From NCBI GenBank assembly GCA_963932145.1, contig CAWVQA010000111.1, positions 1-64,000 on the forward strand: a stretch of 64,000 nt of DNA, written 5' to 3'. Below, piece after piece: positions 61,001-64,000 of this stretch. The position numbers and the translations under genes are program-made. The notes under the pieces were generated by a model. That model searched no databases. It was not told the origin of the DNA and saw only the letters and a list, made by a program, of their open reading frames with translations. Each line of letters opens with the position of its first letter. Within the stretch, counting starts at the first letter, position 1. Source of the DNA: Acanthosepion lycidas (taxonomy: Eukaryota > Mollusca > Cephalopoda > Sepiida > Sepiidae).

Positions 61001-62755
61001 TAGATGCACAATGAGTTGGAGAATCTGATAAACCCCACTTCCGGTAGCCTAGCTGCAAGAGAAATGCATTAAGTTGCCGTTTGAAGCTTCAACTTTGGGT
61101 TCCCAGTTCACGTTATTTGGGTATCGAAAAAAAAAGTCGATTAAGATTTGTCATTTTTGGTAGTGATTTTATTAGCTTATTAGTTGCACAATGAGTTGGA
61201 GAATCAGATAAACCCCACTTCCGGTAGCGTAGCTGCAAGAGAAATGCCTTAAATTACCGTTTGAAGCTTCAACTTTGGGTTCCCAGTTCACGTTATTTGG
61301 GTATCGAAAAAAAAAGTCGATTAAGATTTGTCATTTTTGGTAGTGATTTTATTAGCTTATTAGATGCACAATGAGTGGGAGAATCAGATAAACTGCACTT
61401 ACGGTAGCCTAGCTGCAAGGGAAATGCCTTAAATTGCCGTTTGAAACTTTAACTTTGGGTTCCCAGTTCACGTTATTTGGGTATCGAAAAAAAAAGTCGA
61501 TTAAGATTTGTCATTTTAGGTAGTGATTTTATTAGCTTATTAGATGCACAATGAGTTGGAGAATCTGATAAACCCCACTTCCGGTAGCCTAGCTGCAAGA
61601 GAAATGCCTTAAGTTGCCGTTTGAAGCTTCAACTTTGGGTTCCCAGTTCACGTTATTTGGGTATCGAAAAAAAAAGTCGATTAAGATTTGTCATTTTTGG
61701 TAGTGATTTTATTAGCTTATTAGTTGCACAATGAGTTGGAGAATCAGATAAACCCCACTTCCGGTAGCGTAGCTGCAAGAGAAATGCCTTAAATTGCCGT
61801 TTGAAGCTTCAACTTAGGGTTCCCAGTTCACGTTATTTGGGTATCGAAAAAAAAAGTCGATTAAGATTTGTCATTTTTGGTAGTGATTTTATTAGCTTAT
61901 TAGATGCACAATGAGTTGGAGAATCTGATAAACCCCACTTCCGGTAGCCTAGCTGCAAGGGAAATGCCTTAAATTGCCGTTTGAAGCTTCAACTTTGGGT
62001 TCCCAGTTCACGTTATTTGGGTATCGAAAAAAAAAGTCGATTAAGATTTGTCATTTTTGGTAGTGATTTTATTAGCTTATTAGATGCACAATGAGTTGGA
62101 GAATCTGATCAACCCCACTTCCGGTAGCCTAGCTGCGAGAGAAATGCCTTAAATTGCCGTTTGAAGCTTCAAATTTGGGTTCCCAGTTCACGTTATTTGG
62201 GTATCGATAAAAAAAGTCGATTAAGATTTGTCATTTTTGGTAGTGATTTTATTAGCATATTAGATGCACAATGAGTTGGAGAATATGATAAACCCCACTT
62301 CCGGTAGCCTAGCTGCAAGAGAAATGCCTTAAATTGCCGTTTGAAGCTTCAACTTTGGGTTCCCAGTTCACGTTATTTGGGTATTGAAAAAAAAAGTCGA
62401 TTAAGATTTGTCATTTTTGGTAGTGATTTTATTAGCCTATTAGATGCACAATGAGTTGGAGAATCTGATAAAGCCCACTTCCGGTAGCCTAGCTGCAAGA
62501 GAAATGCCTTAAATTGCCGTTTGAAGCTTCAACTTTGGGTTCCCAGTTCACGTTATTTGGGTATCGAAAAAAAAAAGACTATTAAGATTTGTCATTTTTG
62601 GTAGTGATTTTATTAGCTTATTAGATGCACAATGAGTTGGAGAATCTGATAAACCCCACTTCCGGTAGCCTAGCTGCAAGAGAAATGCCTTAAATTGCCG
62701 TTTGAAGCTTCAACTTTGGGTTCCCAGTTCACGTTATTTGGGTATCGAAAAAAAA
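58047..62755 (+). repeat. 180-bp satellite, right array, intermediate type
   Basis: About 26 monomers with tagcttattagatgcac, cagttcacg, ggtagcctag and gtcgattaag: a mix of type A and type B markers that is not common in the left array. Length is steady at 180 apart from a ~20-base loss near 59315 (caactttgtttgggtatcg) and an extra A or two in some A tracts. It starts at gcttcaactt right after the LTR, 40 bases earlier in monomer phase than where the array stopped before it. Confidence 0.92.
60781..61860 (+). repeat. Three-monomer (540-bp) higher-order repeat, two copies
   Basis: The series gataaactgcacttacgg (60846, 61386), gtttgaaactt (60899, 61439), cattttaggtag (60972, 61512), taagttgccg (61070, 61610), tagttgcacaatg (61182, 61722) and ggtagcgtagc (61222, 61762) repeats with an offset of exactly 540. 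A few single-base differences separate the copies. Confidence 0.92.
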
Positions 62756-64000
62756 AAGTCGTTTAAGATTTGTCATTTTTGGTAGTGATTTTATTAGCCT
62801 ATTCGATGCACAATGAGTTGGAGAATCTGATAAACCCCACTTCCGGTAGTCTAGCTGCAAGAGAAATGCCTTAAATTGCCGTTTGAAGCTTCAACTTTGG
62901 GTTCCCAGTTCACGTTATTTGGGTATCGAAAAAAAAAGTCGTTTAAGATTTGTCATTTTTGGTAGTGATTTTATTAGCCTATTCGATGCACAATGAGTTG
63001 GAGAATCTGATAAACCCCACTTCCGGTAGTCTAGCTGCAAGAGAAATGCCTTAAATTGCCGTTTGAAGCTTCAACTTTGGGTTCCCAGTTCACGTTATTT
63101 GGGTATCGAAAAAAAAAGTCGTTTAAGATTTGTCATTTTTGGTAGTGATTTTATTAGCCTATTCGATGCACAATGAGTTGGAGAATCTGATAAACCCCAC
63201 TTCCGGTAGTCTAGCTGCAAGAGAAATGCCTTAAATTGCCGTTTGAAGCTTCAACTTTGGGTTCCCAGTTCACGTTATTTGGGTATCGAAAAAAAAAGTC
63301 GTTTAAGATTTGTCATTTTTGGTAGTGATTTTATTAGCCTATTCGATGCACAATGAGTTGGAGAATCTGATAAACCCCACTTCCGGTAGTCTAGCTGCAA
63401 GAGAAATGCCTTAAATTGCCGTTTGAAGCTTCAACTTTGGGTTCCCAGTTCACGTTATTTGGGTATCGAAAAAAAAAGTCGTTTAAGATTTGTCATTTTT
63501 GGTAGTGATTTTATTAGCCTATTCGATGCACAATGAGTTGGAGAATCTGATAAACCCCACTTCCGGTAGTCTAGCTGCAAGAGAAATGCCTTAAATTGCC
63601 GTTTGAAGCTTCAACTTTGGGTTCCCAGTTCACGTTATTTGGGTATCGAAAAAAAAAGTCGTTTAAGATTTGTCATTTTTGGTAGTGATTTTATTAGCCT
63701 ATTCGATGCACAATGAGTTGGAGAATCTGATAAACCCCACTTCCGGTAGTCTAGCTGCAAGAGAAATGCCTTAAATTGCCGTTTGAAGTTTCAACTTTGG
63801 GTTCCCAGTTCACGTTATTTGGGTATCGAAAAAAAAAAGTCTTTTAAGATTTGTCATTTTTGGTAGTGATTTTATTAGCCTATTCGATGCACAATGAGTT
63901 GGAGAATCTGATAAACCCCACTTCCGGTAGTCTAGCTGCAAGAGAAATGCCTTAAATTGCCGTTTGAAGCTTCAACTTTGGGTTCCCAGTTCACGTTATT
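62756..64000 (+). repeat. Type A satellite, right edge of window
   Basis: At about 62758 every diagnostic site changes to type A (gtcgtttaag, cctattcgatgcac, ggtagtctag). The nearly seven monomers to the window end are almost identical to each other and to those at 361-1200. The array continues beyond the window. Confidence 0.93.

Overview
The window is non-coding eukaryotic DNA, most likely from an invertebrate animal. About 40 kb of the 64 kb is one tandem satellite with a 180-bp monomer. The rest is a 19-kb AT-rich island holding decayed transposable elements. I find no intact gene, rRNA, tRNA, CRISPR array, operon or other bacterial-style feature. The animal assignment rests on Penelope-like, Ty3/gypsy, LINE and mariner remains together with long TA/CA microsatellites. 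I cannot fix the phylum; a mollusc or other lophotrochozoan is a guess.

Layout. 1-30755: left satellite array of about 171 monomers. Nearly identical 'type A' monomers fill the outer 13 kb. 'Type B' monomers mixed with 'type C' monomers and returning type A blocks follow, with a 7-monomer higher-order repeat. The inner 2.7 kb is strongly degenerate ('type C/D'). 30756-31850: a different tandem repeat of 396 bp, itself a fused dimer of two ~200-bp halves. 31851-50570: the island, which carries SINE-like copies, a Ty3/gypsy pol fossil (+), a second gypsy integrase fossil (-), a mariner N-terminal fragment, a GC-richer degenerate repeat, two Penelope-like fragments facing each other tail to tail, a perfect mariner-type MITE inside a TA microsatellite, a LINE 3' end, then AT-rich DNA with nothing recognisable. 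50570-52195: the ~400-bp repeat again, older and in the same orientation. 52196-52787: a ~171-bp repeat. 52788-55987 and 58047-64000: right satellite array, interrupted at 55988-58046 by an LTR with an adjoining primer-binding site. The array ends in type A monomers like those at position 1.

Interpretation. The repeats are arranged as a mirror in content but not in orientation: young satellite, old satellite, 400-bp repeat, island, 400-bp repeat, old satellite, young satellite, all reading the same way. Specific old monomer variants occur at both inner edges. The simplest reading is a once-continuous satellite domain with a 400-bp repeat block inside it, which was opened by, or grew around, the transposon-rich island. 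Homogenisation continues away from the island and fails beside it. This resembles centromeric or other heterochromatin, but sequence alone does not prove a centromere. The most notable items are this layered satellite architecture and its higher-order repeats, not a new protein system.
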